DNA of 64,000 nucleotides from Amycolatopsis deserti (GCF_014653945.1 NZ_BNAU01000002.1:1235914-1299913); one strand, 5' to 3'; positions 36,969 to 46,546 are shown, numbered from the stretch's first letter. Numbers and translations: made by a program. Notes: generated from the letters alone by a model not told the origin.

Positions 36969-38323
36969 TTCGCCTCCTCGCGCGCGGCGTCCGCGCTCTC
37001 CGGCTCGTGGTACTTCGCGTTCACCGGGCGCACCAGCTCGTTGGCGATGAAGCCGACCACCAGCAGCGCGATCATGATGTAGAACGACGTGGTGTACAGG
37101 TCCGGCCCCTGCTTGCCGGCGCGCTTCTGGCTGTCGGCGATCGCGTTGACGATCAGCGGGCCGAGCACGCCGGCGACCGACCACGCGGTGAGCAGGCGGC
37201 CGTGGATGGCGCCTACCTGGTAGGTGCCGAACATGTCCTTCAGGTACGCCGGGATCGTGGCGAAACCCGCGCCGTAGAAGGACAGGATCACCATGGCCGC
37301 GAGGATGAAGACCACTTTGGACGAGTTGCCGGCCAGGGCGATCACCAGGTACAGCAGCGCGCCGACGCCGAGGTAGCACCGGTAGATGTTCTTCCGCCCG
37401 ACGATGTCCGAAGTGGACGACCACACGAACCGGCCGAGCATGTTGGTCAGCGACAGCAGCGCGACGAACCCGGCGGCCGCGGTCGCGCCGACCGGCACCG
37501 AGGTGCCGCGGAAGAAGTCGGTGATCATCGGCGAGGCCTTCTCCAGGATGCCGATGCCCGCGGTCACGTTGAAGCACAGCACGACCCACAGGCACCAGAA
37601 CTGGGGCGTCTTGATGGCGTTGGCCGCCGACACGTTCGCGGTGGTGATCATCGAGCGGGCCTTCGCCGCCGCCGGGTCCCAGCCCTTCGGTTTCCAGCCC
37701 TCGGCGGGCACCCGCACCAGGAACACCCCGAGCGACATGAACACCGCGTACACCACGCCGTGGATCAGGAACGAGGTGCCGATGCCGCTGGGCGTGGACC
37801 CGAACGACTCCAGCATCTGGCTCGACCACGGCGAGGCGATGAGAGCTCCCCCGCCGAAACCCATGATCGCGATCCCGGTCGCCATGCCCGGCCGGTCCGG
37901 GAACCACTTCATCAGCGTCGACACCGGCGAGATGTAGCCGATGCCGAGGCCGACGCCGCCGATCAGGCCGTAGCCGAGCACCACCAGCCAGTACTGGGAG
38001 GTGAAGGCGCCCAGCGCGGACACCAGAAAGCCGGTGGAGAAGCAGGTCATCGACACGAACATGGCCCAGCGCGGCCCGTTGCGCTCCACCAGCGTGCCGC
38101 CGAAGGCCGCGGACAGCCCGAGCATGACGATGCCGAGCTGGAACGGCAGCGCGCTCAGCGTGCCGGACAGGCCCAGCGCCTTCTCCAGCGGCGGCTTGAA
38201 CACGCTCCACGCGTACGCCTGGCCGATCGCGAGGTGCACCGACAGGGCGGCCGGCGGGATCAGCCACCGGCTCCAGTCCGGTGGCGCGATGCTGTGCGAA
38301 CGGTCGAGGAAAGTGACGGCCAC
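36965..38323 (-). CDS. OFA (oxalate/formate antiporter) family MFS transporter
   Basis: Twelve-helix transporter of 452 aa. The OFA pattern is seen in QAYAWSVFKPPLEKALG, GYGLIGGVGLGIGYISPVST, MKWFPDRPGMATGIAIMGFG and NMLGRFVWSSTSDIVGRKNI. Start GTG at 38323 with GGGGAG upstream. OFA proteins exchange or take up small carboxylates such as oxalate and formate, but many members have other substrates. It is divergent from fdhD, which matures formate dehydrogenases, so a formate connection is plausible. Coupled to the downstream 44-aa membrane protein. Confidence 0.9.
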   Translation of the reverse strand: MAVTFLDRSHSIAPPDWSRWLIPPAALSVHLAIGQAYAWSVFKPPLEKALGLSGTLSALPFQLGIVMLGLSAAFGGTLVERNGPRWAMFVSMTCFSTGFLVSALGAFTSQYWLVVLGYGLIGGVGLGIGYISPVSTLMKWFPDRPGMATGIAIMGFGGGALIASPWSSQMLESFGSTPSGIGTSFLIHGVVYAVFMSLGVFLVRVPAEGWKPKGWDPAAAKARSMITTANVSAANAIKTPQFWCLWVVLCFNVTAGIGILEKASPMITDFFRGTSVPVGATAAAGFVALLSLTNMLGRFVWSSTSDIVGRKNIYRCYLGVGALLYLVIALAGNSSKVVFILAAMVILSFYGAGFATIPAYLKDMFGTYQVGAIHGRLLTAWSVAGVLGPLIVNAIADSQKRAGKQGPDLYTTSFYIMIALLVVGFIANELVRPVNAKYHEPESADAAREEAK

Positions 38324-38401
38324 GGCGGGCTCCCCTACGCTGGTGATTGAGCCTGCAATTTCTTACTAGATGCGCGACGGCACGGCAAGCTCCTGTCGTC
38401 G

Positions 38402-39259
38402 ATGAGTGGAATGGAGTGCCCGATGGGGCGCGTGACGGTGCGACGACCGGTGCGGAAGCTGACCGACGGCGGGCGGACGCGGCGCGCCGACCTGCTGGCG
38501 GCCGAGGAGCCGCTGGAGCTGCGGGTCGGCGGCAAGGCCCTGGCCGTCACGATGCGCACGCCCGGCCACGACGTCGAGCTGGCGCACGGTTTCCTGCTGT
38601 CCGAAGGCGTGATCGCTTCGCGGGACGACGTGTTCACGGCCCGGTACTGCGACGGCGTCGACGACCAGGGCCGCAACACCTACAACGTCCTCGACCTCAC
38701 CCTGGCCGAGGGCGTCGCGCCGCCGGAGACGGGCGTGGAGCGCAACTTCTACACGACGTCGTCGTGCGGGGTGTGCGGCAAGGCCGCCCTGGACGCGGTG
38801 AAGCTCAAGACCCGCTTCGCGCCCGGGGAGTCGGCGTTCGCCGTGACCACTGAGGTGCTCGCGGGGCTCCCGGAGGCGTTGCGCGCGCAGCAACGCGTGT
38901 TCGCCAGCACGGGCGGCCTGCACGCGGCCGGGTTGTTCCGGGCGGACGGGTCGCTGCTGGCCGTGCGGGAGGACGTGGGCAGGCACAACGCGGTCGACAA
39001 GGTGCTGGGCTGGGCGCTGCTGGAGGGCCGGGTGCCGTTGTCGGACTGCGGGCTGCTCGTGTCCGGGCGGGCGTCGTTCGAGCTGGTGCAGAAGGCCGCG
39101 ATGGCCGGGATCCCGTTCCTCGCGGCCGTGTCCGCGCCGTCGTCGCTGGCGGTGGAGCTGGCCGAGGAGAACGGGATGACCCTCGTCGGTTTCCTGCGCG
39201 GTACCAGCATGAACCTCTACACCGGTGACCAGCGGGTGCTGGAGCCGGCCGGGGTGTGA
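38402..39259 (+). CDS. fdhD: Formate dehydrogenase accessory sulfurtransferase FdhD
   Basis: Sulfur carrier that transfers sulfur from a cysteine desulfurase to the molybdenum cofactor of formate dehydrogenase-type enzymes. It shows the Cys loop SSCGVCGK (C122, C125), [30 protein letters not shown] and [16 protein letters not shown]. The ATG at 38402 gives 285 aa; an ATG at 38423 ([13 protein letters not shown]) is an equally good start. Its likely client in the window is the YdeP-type oxidoreductase at 29.7-32 kb. Confidence 0.93.
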   Translation: MSGMECPMGRVTVRRPVRKLTDGGRTRRADLLAAEEPLELRVGGKALAVTMRTPGHDVELAHGFLLSEGVIASRDDVFTARYCDGVDDQGRNTYNVLDLTLAEGVAPPETGVERNFYTTSSCGVCGKAALDAVKLKTRFAPGESAFAVTTEVLAGLPEALRAQQRVFASTGGLHAAGLFRADGSLLAVREDVGRHNAVDKVLGWALLEGRVPLSDCGLLVSGRASFELVQKAAMAGIPFLAAVSAPSSLAVELAEENGMTLVGFLRGTSMNLYTGDQRVLEPAGV

Positions 39260-39262
39260 GCG

Positions 39263-40159
39263 TCAGATCCGCGGCATGACCTCCGCGGCCACGCGTTCCA
39301 TCTGCTCGGCCTGGTCGGCGAACGGGGTGAACAGGATCAGCTCCGCGCCCGCGGCGGCGACCTCCTGGACCCCGGCCACGCACTCCTCGGGCGTCCCGGC
39401 CACGGCGACGGCCTCGAGGCCGCGCTTGCCGTAGATGCCGGCGAGACCGTCGGCGGCGCGGCGCCGGGCGGCGTCCCCGTCGTCGTCGATCGAGATGTAG
39501 ACGCGCTTGGCGATCTGGAAGTCCTCGCGCCCGTCGAGCAGCTCGCGCAGCGTCTTGACCTGCTCGGCGAAGGCCGCGGTGGTCGAGGAGCCGGCGCCGA
39601 AGAACCCGTCGCCGTGCTTCACGGCGCGCGCGAGGGCGTTCGGGTGGCTGCCGCCGAACCACAGCGGCGGGCCGGGCTTCTGGAACGGCTTGGGCTCCAT
39701 CGCGGCGCCTTCGAGCTGCCAGAAACGGCCGTCGAAGTCGACCTCGTCTTCGGTCCACAGGGCCTTGAGCAGGCGGATGCCCTCGGTGAACCGGGCGACG
39801 TGCGCCTCACCGTCGAGGCCGAACGCGGCGAACGGCCGGTTGCGCCCGCCGCTGCCGACGCCGACCTCGAGGCGCCCGCGGCTGAGCTGGTCGAGCGTGG
39901 CGAGGCTCTTGGCCAGGTGCGCGGGGACGTGCAGCGGGGTCACGTAGACGGCGCAGCCCAGGCGCAGGCGCTCGGTGCACGCGAAGGCGTAGGCCATGGT
40001 CTCGTTCGCGGAGAGGTGCGGGAACTTGCCGAGGACCTGTTCCTGGGTCCAGCCGCTCTCGAAGCCCAGGTCCTCGGCCCGCCGGAGGTAGGCGCGGAAG
40101 GCGTCCGGGTCGAAGGTCCCGTCCGCCACGAACTGGGGAATGGAAATCGCGAACCGCAT
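39263..40159 (-). CDS. LLM class F420-dependent oxidoreductase
   Basis: Luciferase-like TIM-barrel flavin/F420 protein of 298 aa. It starts MRFAISIPQFVADGTFDP and shows RLEVGVGSGGRNRPFAAFG, KPGPPLWFGGSHPNALARA and a C-terminal ADQAEQMERVAAEV, the pattern of actinobacterial F420-dependent oxidoreductases. Members reduce or oxidise varied substrates; this one is unassigned. Convergent with fdhD with only three bases between stops. Confidence 0.88.
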   Translation of the reverse strand: MRFAISIPQFVADGTFDPDAFRAYLRRAEDLGFESGWTQEQVLGKFPHLSANETMAYAFACTERLRLGCAVYVTPLHVPAHLAKSLATLDQLSRGRLEVGVGSGGRNRPFAAFGLDGEAHVARFTEGIRLLKALWTEDEVDFDGRFWQLEGAAMEPKPFQKPGPPLWFGGSHPNALARAVKHGDGFFGAGSSTTAAFAEQVKTLRELLDGREDFQIAKRVYISIDDDGDAARRRAADGLAGIYGKRGLEAVAVAGTPEECVAGVQEVAAAGAELILFTPFADQAEQMERVAAEVMPRI

Positions 40160-40251
40160 GATCACGAGACTAGTCCCGTCTGGTGTATCGGTTCCGGCAC
40201 TTCCCACGACATGGGTAGCGGGACTGATGTTCAATGGCGCCGGGAGGCCAG

Positions 40252-41166
40252 GTGAACGAGGACGAAGCGACCGAACCGCGCAGGCGGCCCAGCCGCCGTT
40301 CGGTGCTGATCGCGGGCGCTTCGGGCCTGGGGATCGCCGCGTTCGCCGCCGGCACCGCCACCGGGGTGCTGCCGGTGAGCGAGGCGCTGCAGCGGGCGCT
40401 GGGTGTGGCGTCGTCCTCGCCGGCGACGCAGATCGGGGTCGCGAAGGTCGAGCGGGTGTGGTCGCGGTACCGGAACCGGATGGTCGACCTGGTGATCCTG
40501 CTGCCGTCGAAGTCGCCGCCGCGGAACCTGCCGATGTCGCTCCTGCTGCACGGCCTGCATGGACGGGCCCGGACGGCGGCCCCGACCGGGACGCTCGCCG
40601 AGCTGGCCAGCCAGGTCGCCCGGAAGCGGGTCCGGCCGTTCGGGTTCGTCGCGGTCGACGGCGGCGACAACTACTGGCACGAGAACACCCCCGGCGACGA
40701 TCCGATGGGGATGCTGCTGGAGGAGGTCCCGCAGTGGCTGCGGGAACGCGGTCTCGGCGGCGTCGACGGGCAGCCGTTCGCGTGCACCGGGATGTCGATG
40801 GGCGGTTTCGGCTCGCTGCTGTACGCGCGCCGCCGGGCGGAGCGGCGCCAGCCGGTGGGGGCGCTGGCCCTGCTGGCGCCGGCGCTGATCCTGTCGTGGC
40901 CGGAGATGGCGAAGCGCAACGCATTCCACGACGAGGCCGACTGGGCGTCGATGGACCCGCTGAAGAACCTGAACGCCACGGCCGGCATTCCGACGGCGGT
41001 GTGGTGCGGCACGGAAGACGCGTTCATCAGCGGCGCACGGCGCTTCATCGCGGAGACGAAGCCGGAGATCGGCTACACGGCGAAGGGCAAACACGGCGAC
41101 TCGTTCAACCGCACCGTGGTGCCGAGCATGGTGAGCTTCCTGGGAAGGCACCACCCAGGCGCATAG
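40252..41166 (+). CDS. Tat-exported alpha/beta-hydrolase (esterase D-like)
   Basis: Exported serine esterase of 304 aa. The N-terminus holds a twin-arginine signal (PSRRSVLIAGASGLGIAAFA). The nucleophile elbow is GMSMGGFGSLLYA and the oxyanion region is LLLHGLHGRA; the catalytic Asp and His fit GTEDAFISGARR and KGKHGDSFNR. The GTG at 40252 follows GGGAGG at normal spacing; the open frame extends to 40234. Resembles the esterase D/antigen 85 group. Substrate unknown. Monocistronic. Confidence 0.85.
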   Translation: MNEDEATEPRRRPSRRSVLIAGASGLGIAAFAAGTATGVLPVSEALQRALGVASSSPATQIGVAKVERVWSRYRNRMVDLVILLPSKSPPRNLPMSLLLHGLHGRARTAAPTGTLAELASQVARKRVRPFGFVAVDGGDNYWHENTPGDDPMGMLLEEVPQWLRERGLGGVDGQPFACTGMSMGGFGSLLYARRRAERRQPVGALALLAPALILSWPEMAKRNAFHDEADWASMDPLKNLNATAGIPTAVWCGTEDAFISGARRFIAETKPEIGYTAKGKHGDSFNRTVVPSMVSFLGRHHPGA

Positions 41167-41195
41167 CGCCATCTTTTGATCTTTGAACCCACCCG

Positions 41196-41350
41196 GAGCT
41201 GGGTGGTCATCCCGTCGCCTGACACCGGAACGATCACCTTGAGCCAGGGCCGCAACATCCGCTGCCAGCGCGAGATGACATGCCAACCTTGCGGCCCTGG
41301 CTCAAGGTGATACGCACAAACCGGAAGGCGACGGGATGACCACCCAGCTC
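41196..41350. repeat. Composite inverted repeat, element 1
   Basis: The outer arms are 25 bases, perfectly complementary: 41196-41220 (starts GAGCTGGGTGGTCATCCCGT) and 41326-41350. The inner arms are 23 bases, also perfect: 41233-41255 (starts ATCACCTTGAGCCAGGGCCG) and 41289-41311. An internal loop of 12 and 14 bases separates the arms, and the apical loop is 33 bases. Total stem 48 bp. This is far larger than a normal terminator and resembles a small palindromic mobile element or a structured RNA. Confidence 0.8.
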
Positions 41351-41516
41351 CCACCCACCCGAGGTGACGTGCCTGCATTCCCCGTCATCCCGGAGCCTGC
41401 CCGTCCGGCGAGGACATCTCTTGATCTTTAGAAGTGACTTGAGGCAGGCGAAGAGCCCGCCCTGCGGGCGGGTTCCAAAGAGCGCCTTACGGCGCCGAAC
41501 GGTCACCTTACGACCA

Positions 41517-41634
41517 CCCCCGCCCCCGATGCCTGATTGTGTTTCGGTCGCCGAGCAGGCGTGTCAAGGCGGGAAAGAGTACCTTGACACGCCTGATCGG
41601 CGACCAAAGATCGGCTGTGGATCGGGGGCGGGGG
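41517..41634. repeat. Composite inverted repeat, element 2
   Basis: The outer arms are 14 bases and perfect: CCCCCGCCCCCGAT (41517-41530) and 41621-41634. The inner arms are 24 bases with one mismatch: 41546-41569 (starts GGTCGCCGAGCAGGCGTGTC) and 41582-41605. Internal loops are both 15 bases and the apical loop is 12 bases. The architecture (outer arm, internal loop, inner arm, small apical loop) is the same as element 1, but the sequences differ. Confidence 0.8.
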
Positions 41635-41640
41635 AGGTCT

Positions 41641-41744
41641 GGTTGGGGTAGTCGGCCTTCTTGCGTTGCCGGCCGGCGGTTCGTTGGTGGTGCGGCCCCT
41701 GGTTGGGGGCTGGCCCACTCCCGTTGCCGGCTCGCGGTTCGTTG
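41641..41744. repeat. Imperfect tandem duplication, about 60-base unit
   Basis: GGTTGGGG recurs at 41641 and 41701, and GTTGCCGG-N2-GCGGTTCGTTG at 41665 and 41723, so a unit of 58-60 bases is present twice with changes. It lies between element 2 and the stop of the membrane protein gene. Confidence 0.6.
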
Positions 41745-41758
41745 CCGGTCGTTCTGGG

Positions 41759-42160
41759 TCAGCTGACCCAGCGGCCCACCACCGAGAGCAGCCACAGCCC
41801 GAACAGCGTTGCCGCGAAGAGTAGGCATGACCAGCGCAACAGGGGGCGGTACTCGCCGCCTGCGGCGCGTACCTGGCGCAGCGCGTAGAAGCCCACCCCG
41901 AGCACCGGGAGCGGGATGAGCGGCAGCGCCGAGAGTCGCACCGGGGCGGCGATCACGCAGGCCGCCGTCATCAGCCCGAGCAGTACCAGCATGACCTTGT
42001 ACAGCACGGCACTGCTCAGGTACGGCGCGATGATCCGGAAAGTCAGATCACTGATGCCACGCACGTCGTCCCGCCCCTCCGGGACGACGGTGTCCCCGGC
42101 CTCGGCCGGAGCGGTGCCCTCGCCGGCACCCGAACGGGGACCAGCCCCCTCCACGGTCAT
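41759..42160 (-). CDS. Small membrane protein linked to clpX, unknown function
   Basis: Protein of 133 aa with an acidic, Gly/Ala-rich N-terminal 40 residues and about four hydrophobic segments (VLYKVMLVLLGLMTAACVIA, LSALPLIPLPVLGVGFYAL, LLRWSCLLFAATLFGLWLLS). I do not recognise a named family. It lies 42 bases downstream of clpX on the same strand and may be read through from it. Start ATG at 42160. Confidence 0.7.
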   Translation of the reverse strand: MTVEGAGPRSGAGEGTAPAEAGDTVVPEGRDDVRGISDLTFRIIAPYLSSAVLYKVMLVLLGLMTAACVIAAPVRLSALPLIPLPVLGVGFYALRQVRAAGGEYRPLLRWSCLLFAATLFGLWLLSVVGRWVS

Positions 42161-42202
42161 CGGACTAGCTTAGCGAGCGCGGAGGGGCCACCTTCACGCA
42201 GA

Positions 42203-43498
42203 TCAGGCCGTTTTCTCGCCACGTTCGCTGCTGCGGCGGCGCGACGGCTGACGCGACACGATCGTGGGATTGACGTTCTCCCGGACCGTCTGCTCGGTGA
42301 TGACGACCTTGGCGACGTCGGTGCGGCTCGGGATGTCGTACATCACCGGCTGCAGCACCTCCTCCATGATCGCACGCAGCCCGCGGGCACCCGTGCCGCG
42401 CAGCACAGCCTGGTCGGCGATGGCCTCGAGCGCCGTCTTGGTGAACTCCAGCTCGACGTTGTCCATCTCGAAGAGCTTCTTGTACTGCTTCACCAGGGCG
42501 TTGCGCGGCTCGGTGAGGATGCGGACCAGCGAGTGCTTGTCCAGGTGCGTCACGTTCGCCACGACCGGGAGACGGCCGATGAACTCCGGGATCAGCCCGA
42601 ACTTGATCAAATCCTCGGGCATCGTGTCGGAGAAGACGTCGCTCTCGTCGATCTCGGCCTTCGTGCGGATCTCGGCGCCGAAGCCCAGGCCGCGCTTGCC
42701 GACCCGCTCGTTGATGATCTTCTCCAGGCCCGCGAACGCGCCCGCCACGATGAACAGCACGTTCGTGGTGTCGATCTGGATGAACTCCTGGTGCGGGTGC
42801 TTGCGCCCGCCCTGCGGCGGCACCGACGCCGTCGTGCCCTCCAGGATCTTCAGCAGCGCCTGCTGCACACCCTCGCCGGACACGTCCCGGGTGATCGACG
42901 GGTTCTCCGACTTGCGGGCGATCTTGTCGACCTCGTCGATGTAGATGATGCCCGTCTCGGCGCGCTTGACGTCGTAGTCGGCCGCCTGGATCAGCTTCAG
43001 CAGGATGTTCTCGACGTCCTCGCCGACGTACCCGGCCTCGGTCAGGGCCGTGGCGTCCGCGATCGCGAACGGCACGTTGAGCATCTTGGCCAGGGTCTGC
43101 GCGAGGTAGGTCTTGCCGCAGCCAGTGGGCCCGAGCAACAGGATGTTCGACTTCGCCAGCTCGACCGGCTCGTCCTTGGCGTCCTTCGGACCGGTCTTGT
43201 CCTCGGACTGGATGCGCTTGTAGTGGTTGTACACCGCCACGGCGAGCGTCCGCTTCGCGTCGCTCTGGCCGATGATGTACTGGTCGAGGAACTCGTGGAT
43301 GTCGAGCGGCTTGGGCAGCTCGTCGAGCTTGACGTCGCCGGCCTCGGCCAGCTCTTCCTCGATGATCTCGTTGCACAGGTCGATGCACTCATCGCAGATG
43401 TAGACGCCAGGTCCGGCGATGAGCTTCTTCACCTGTTTCTGGCTCTTCCCGCAGAAAGAACACTTCAGCAGGTCCCCGCCGTCGCCGATCCGTGCCAT
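42203..43498 (-). CDS. clpX: ATP-dependent Clp protease ATP-binding subunit ClpX
   Basis: AAA+ unfoldase that feeds substrates to ClpP. The N-terminal zinc domain has C13-x2-C16 and C35-x2-C38 ([16 protein letters not shown]). Walker A is GPTGCGKT (123-130), Walker [11 protein letters not shown], the pore loop is AGYVGEDVE and sensor/arginine-finger parts follow. I start at MARIGDGGD (43498, 431 aa); upstream frame MRAGTRSG is not conserved-looking. 227 bases separate it from clpP2, so it may have its own promoter. Confidence 0.97.
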   Translation of the reverse strand: MARIGDGGDLLKCSFCGKSQKQVKKLIAGPGVYICDECIDLCNEIIEEELAEAGDVKLDELPKPLDIHEFLDQYIIGQSDAKRTLAVAVYNHYKRIQSEDKTGPKDAKDEPVELAKSNILLLGPTGCGKTYLAQTLAKMLNVPFAIADATALTEAGYVGEDVENILLKLIQAADYDVKRAETGIIYIDEVDKIARKSENPSITRDVSGEGVQQALLKILEGTTASVPPQGGRKHPHQEFIQIDTTNVLFIVAGAFAGLEKIINERVGKRGLGFGAEIRTKAEIDESDVFSDTMPEDLIKFGLIPEFIGRLPVVANVTHLDKHSLVRILTEPRNALVKQYKKLFEMDNVELEFTKTALEAIADQAVLRGTGARGLRAIMEEVLQPVMYDIPSRTDVAKVVITEQTVRENVNPTIVSRQPSRRRSSERGEKTA

Positions 43499-43696
43499 GA
43501 CCGTTGACCTGTTCCCCTCCGGTGCACCTGCCGGCACACCTGATCGTGTTCCTGCCCTCACCGCCGAGCCAGCGGGAAAAATGGCCGCTGCCCCTAGACG
43601 GTACCCGCCCGGAGCCCCGCGTGGGAGGACCAGCGGGCGCCGGGCGCCCCGAGACCCTAAACCGGGGGACGGGACGTGCCGGGTAGGACACGCACC

Positions 43697-43727
43697 GGCC
43701 CGGGTCAGAGTCCCGGGGCCAGGACTC
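43697..43727 (-). terminator. Possible terminator at the clpP2 3' end
   Basis: GGCCCGGG (43697-43704) and CCCGGGGCC (43712-43720) pair with one bulge; an alternative stem GAGTCC/GGACTC overlaps the clpP2 stop. Weak evidence, but it fits separation of clpP1P2 from clpX. Confidence 0.35.
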
Positions 43728-44355
43728 AGCCGATCTGCGACGCCTTGCGGTACGGCAGCACCTCGTCGATAATGCCGTACTCCTTGGCCTGCTCGGCCGT
43801 GAGGATCTTGTCCCGCTCGATGTCCGCGCGGACCTCGTCGGCGGTCTTGTTCGTGTGCTTGGACAGCGTGGTCTCCATCAGGCGGCGCACGCGCTGGATC
43901 TCGTTGGCCTGGATCTCCAGGTCCGAGACCTGCCCGTAGGTGCCCTCGGTGGCCGGCTGGTGGATCAGCACGCGGGCGTTGGGCAGCGCGAGCCGCTTGC
44001 CCTTGGTGCCGGCCGCCAGCAGGACCGCGGCCGCGGAGGCGGCCTGGCCCAGCGCGACGGTCTGGATGTCCGGGCGCACGAACTGCATGGTGTCGTAGAT
44101 CGCCATCAGCGAGGTGAACGAGCCACCCGGCGAGTTGATGTAGATCGTGATGTCGCGGTCCGGGTCCTCGTGCTCGAGGTGCAGCAGCTGGGCCATCACG
44201 TCGTTGGCCGACGCGTCGTCCACCTGCACGCCGAGGAAGATGACCCGCTCCTCGTACAGCTTGTTGTACGGGTTCGATTCCTTGACGCCGTAGCTGGTGC
44301 GCTCCACGTACGACGGCAGGATGTACCGGGACTGCGGAAGCTGGAAGTTGTTCAT
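43726..44355 (-). CDS. clpP2: ATP-dependent Clp protease proteolytic subunit 2
   Basis: Serine protease ring subunit, 209 aa. Catalytic Ser is in [12 protein letters not shown], His in [10 protein letters not shown] and Asp in [12 protein letters not shown]. It follows clpP1 with 26 bases between genes, in the usual actinobacterial clpP1-clpP2 order, and together the two form a mixed tetradecamer partnered by ClpX or ClpC1. It carries a propeptide-like N-terminus ([20 protein letters not shown]). Confidence 0.95.
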   Translation of the reverse strand: MNNFQLPQSRYILPSYVERTSYGVKESNPYNKLYEERVIFLGVQVDDASANDVMAQLLHLEHEDPDRDITIYINSPGGSFTSLMAIYDTMQFVRPDIQTVALGQAASAAAVLLAAGTKGKRLALPNARVLIHQPATEGTYGQVSDLEIQANEIQRVRRLMETTLSKHTNKTADEVRADIERDKILTAEQAKEYGIIDEVLPYRKASQIG

Positions 44356-44381
44356 GAGAGCTTTCTCCTCGTCAGGCCCGG

Positions 44382-45014
44382 TCAGCGGCTGCCGTTGCTG
44401 GACGGGAGCTGGTTCTCCCGGGTGAGGACGTGGTCGACGAAGCCGTACTCCCGCGCCTCCTCGGCGGTGAACCAGCGGTCCCGGTCGCCGTCGGCGATGA
44501 TCTGCTCGACCGTCTGGCCGGTCTGCTCGGCGGTGATCCGGGCCAGCTCCTGCTTCCACTTGCCGAACACCTCGGCCTGGATCGCGATGTCGGACGCGGT
44601 GCCGCCGACACCGGCCGACGGCTGGTGCATCAGGATGCGCGCGTGCGGGAGCGAGTAACGCTTCCCGGGGGCGCCCGAGGACAGCAGGAACTGCCCCATC
44701 GAGGCGGCCAGGCCCATCGCGTAGGTCGCCACGTCCGGCTCGATGAGCTGCATCGTGTCGTAGATGGCGAACCCGGCGGTCACCGAGCCGCCCGGCGAGT
44801 TGATGTAGAAGCGGATGTCCGACTCGGAGTCCTCCGCGGACAGCAGCAGGAGCTGCGCGGTGATCCGGTTCGCCACCTCGTCGTTGACCTCGGAACCGAG
44901 GACGACGATGCGCTCCTGGAGCAGCCGCTCGTACACCGAGTCGGTCAGATTGAGGCCCGCGGTCGAGCTGCGTGCCTCTGCCTTGTGCTGCGTCACGTCT
45001 GCCTGCCTTTTCAC
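44382..45014 (-). CDS. clpP1: ATP-dependent Clp protease proteolytic subunit 1
   Basis: Serine protease ring subunit, 210 aa from the start at 45014; an in-frame GTG at about 44996 ([11 protein letters not shown]) is an alternative. Catalytic Ser in [12 protein letters not shown], His in [12 protein letters not shown] and Asp in [12 protein letters not shown]. First gene of clpP1-clpP2. A ClgR-like box (45128-45138) lies about 115 bases upstream, at the end of tig. Confidence 0.95.
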   Translation of the reverse strand: MKRQADVTQHKAEARSSTAGLNLTDSVYERLLQERIVVLGSEVNDEVANRITAQLLLLSAEDSESDIRFYINSPGGSVTAGFAIYDTMQLIEPDVATYAMGLAASMGQFLLSSGAPGKRYSLPHARILMHQPSAGVGGTASDIAIQAEVFGKWKQELARITAEQTGQTVEQIIADGDRDRWFTAEEAREYGFVDHVLTRENQLPSSNGSR

Positions 45015-45087
45015 CGCTGTGGCTCTCCCGGGGAGGGAGATCCACTGTGCACTGTCGAAGATGCTGAGATCTTGTAACCGACCCTAA

Positions 45088-45129
45088 CGAACTCGGGCGG
45101 CCCGGCATGCCCGGTACCGCCCAAGTTCG
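45088..45129 (-). terminator. Hairpin terminator after tig
   Basis: CGAACT-C-GGGCGG (45088-45100) pairs with CCGCCC-A-AGTTCG (45117-45129), giving 12 base pairs around one C/A mismatch, and the loop can itself pair (CCGGCATGCCCGG). It lies ten bases beyond the tig stop. Confidence 0.6.
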
Positions 45130-45138
45130 CTGACAGCT
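45128..45138. promoter_or_regulatory. ClgR-like box upstream of clpP1
   Basis: CGCTGACAGCT matches the actinobacterial ClgR pattern CGCY-N-A-N-RGCG except for the last base. ClgR activates clpP1P2 in Streptomyces, corynebacteria and mycobacteria (family knowledge). Position relative to the clpP1 promoter is plausible but the overlap with the tig terminator weakens it. Confidence 0.3.
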
Positions 45139-46527
45139 TTATTTCTCGGAAGCAGCCGCGGGTTCCTCGGTGACCTCGGTCTCAGTGGTGGCCGCGGGGG
45201 CCTCCTCCTCGTCGCCGAAGAGGTCGCTCAGGTCGATCTCGGCGCCGGAGGCGTCGGTGACCGTCGCCTTGCGCACGATCGAGGCCAGCGCCTTGCCGCG
45301 GCGGACGTCGGCGAAGATCGCGGACAGCTGGCCGGACTGCTGGGCCCGCTGCACGTACTCGTCCGGGCTGATGCCGAAGCGCTGGGCCTGGTAGATGATC
45401 CGCTCGGTCAGCTCGGCGTCGCCCACCTGGACCTGCTCGGCGTCGGCGACGGTGTCGAGCAGCAGCTGGGTGCGCACCGCCTTCTCGGCCTCGGTCTGCA
45501 GCTCGGCGTGGAACTCCTCGAGGGTCTTGCCCTGGGTCTCCAGCACCTTGGCGAGGTTCTCCTCGCTGTGGTCCAGGTCGTGGATCGCGTCGTGCTTGCG
45601 GTTCTCGACCTCGGCCTCGACGACCTTCTCCGGCAGCGGGACGTCGACGGTCTCCAGCAGCTCGTCCAGGATCTTGTCCCGGGCCTGCACGCCCTGCTGG
45701 ACCTTCTTCATCTTGGCCAGCCGCTCGCGCAGGTCGGCCTTGAGCTCGTCGATGGTGTCGAACTCGCTCGCCAGCTGGGCGAACTCGTCGTCGGCCTCGG
45801 GGAGCTCGCGCTCCTTGACGCTCTGCACGGTCACCGACACCTCGGCGTCGCGGCCGGCGTACTCACCCGCCACCAGCTTGGTGGTGAAGGTCTTGGTCTC
45901 GCCCTCGTTCGCGCCGATGATGGCCTCGTCGATGCCGTCGACCAGCTGACCGGAACCGATCTCGTAGGACAGGCCGCTGGTGGCGGCCTCCTCGACCTCC
46001 TGGCCGTCGACCGTCGCCGACAGGTCGATCGACACGAAGTCGCCGTCCTGGGCGGGGCGCTCGACGCCCTTGAGGGTGCCGAAGCGGGCGCGGAGGTTGT
46101 CCAGCTCGGCCTCGACCTCCTCGTCGGTCACCTCGACGTCGTCGACGCTGACCGAGAGGCCACTGAAGTCGGGGAGGGTGATCTCCGGGCGGATGTCCAC
46201 CTCGGCGGTGAACTCCAGCACCTCACGGTCCTCGAGCTTGGTCACCTCGAAGTCGGGCTGGCCGAGGGTGCGCACCTCGCCCGCCCGGACCGCCTCCAGG
46301 TACTTCGCCGGGATGGCCTCGTTGACGACCTCATCGAGCACCGGCGCGCGGCCGATCCGGCTCTCCAGGACGCGAGCGGGCACCTTGCCGGGGCGGAAGC
46401 CCGGGATGCGGACCTGCTGGGCGATCTTGGAGTAGGCGCGGTCGAAGTTCGGTTTGAGTTCGTCGAACGGCACCTCGACATTGATCTTGACTCGCGTCGG
46501 GCTGAGCTGCTCGACGGTGCTCTTCAA
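45139..46527 (-). CDS. tig: Trigger factor (ribosome-associated chaperone)
   Basis: Peptidyl-prolyl isomerase and chaperone bound at the ribosome exit. The ribosome-binding signature is [17 protein letters not shown] (about 44-60), the FKBP-type domain is about 150-240 and the C-terminal helical domain follows, with an acidic tail after 430 ([20 protein letters not shown]). The TTG at 46527 is preceded by GGAGAA at good spacing and gives [10 protein letters not shown], the family start, so I prefer it (462 aa). No tRNA gene is seen upstream. Confidence 0.95.
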   Translation of the reverse strand: MKSTVEQLSPTRVKINVEVPFDELKPNFDRAYSKIAQQVRIPGFRPGKVPARVLESRIGRAPVLDEVVNEAIPAKYLEAVRAGEVRTLGQPDFEVTKLEDREVLEFTAEVDIRPEITLPDFSGLSVSVDDVEVTDEEVEAELDNLRARFGTLKGVERPAQDGDFVSIDLSATVDGQEVEEAATSGLSYEIGSGQLVDGIDEAIIGANEGETKTFTTKLVAGEYAGRDAEVSVTVQSVKERELPEADDEFAQLASEFDTIDELKADLRERLAKMKKVQQGVQARDKILDELLETVDVPLPEKVVEAEVENRKHDAIHDLDHSEENLAKVLETQGKTLEEFHAELQTEAEKAVRTQLLLDTVADAEQVQVGDAELTERIIYQAQRFGISPDEYVQRAQQSGQLSAIFADVRRGKALASIVRKATVTDASGAEIDLSDLFGDEEEAPAATTETEVTEEPAAASEK

Positions 46528-46546
46528 CGTGTTCTCCTCGAGCCGT

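Larger units (their letters stand above)
41171..41758. other. Gene-free interval with two composite inverted repeats
   Basis: About 590 bases without a convincing gene between the esterase and the clpX-linked membrane protein. Two large foldable elements (separate entries) fill most of it. Each is preceded by a related leader, ATCTTTTGATCTTTGAA at 41171 and ATCTCTTGATCTTTAGAA at 41416. Smaller stems occur at 41456-41472 (CCCGCCC-TGC-GGGCGGG) and 41482-41495 (GCGCC-TTAC-GGCGC). Short open frames here are low-quality and overlap the repeats. Confidence 0.7.

Noticed and set aside
41364-41828. Short open frames in the repeat-rich interval
   Set aside because: They lie across inverted repeats, have no ribosome site, and their proteins are Pro/Arg-rich without pattern.
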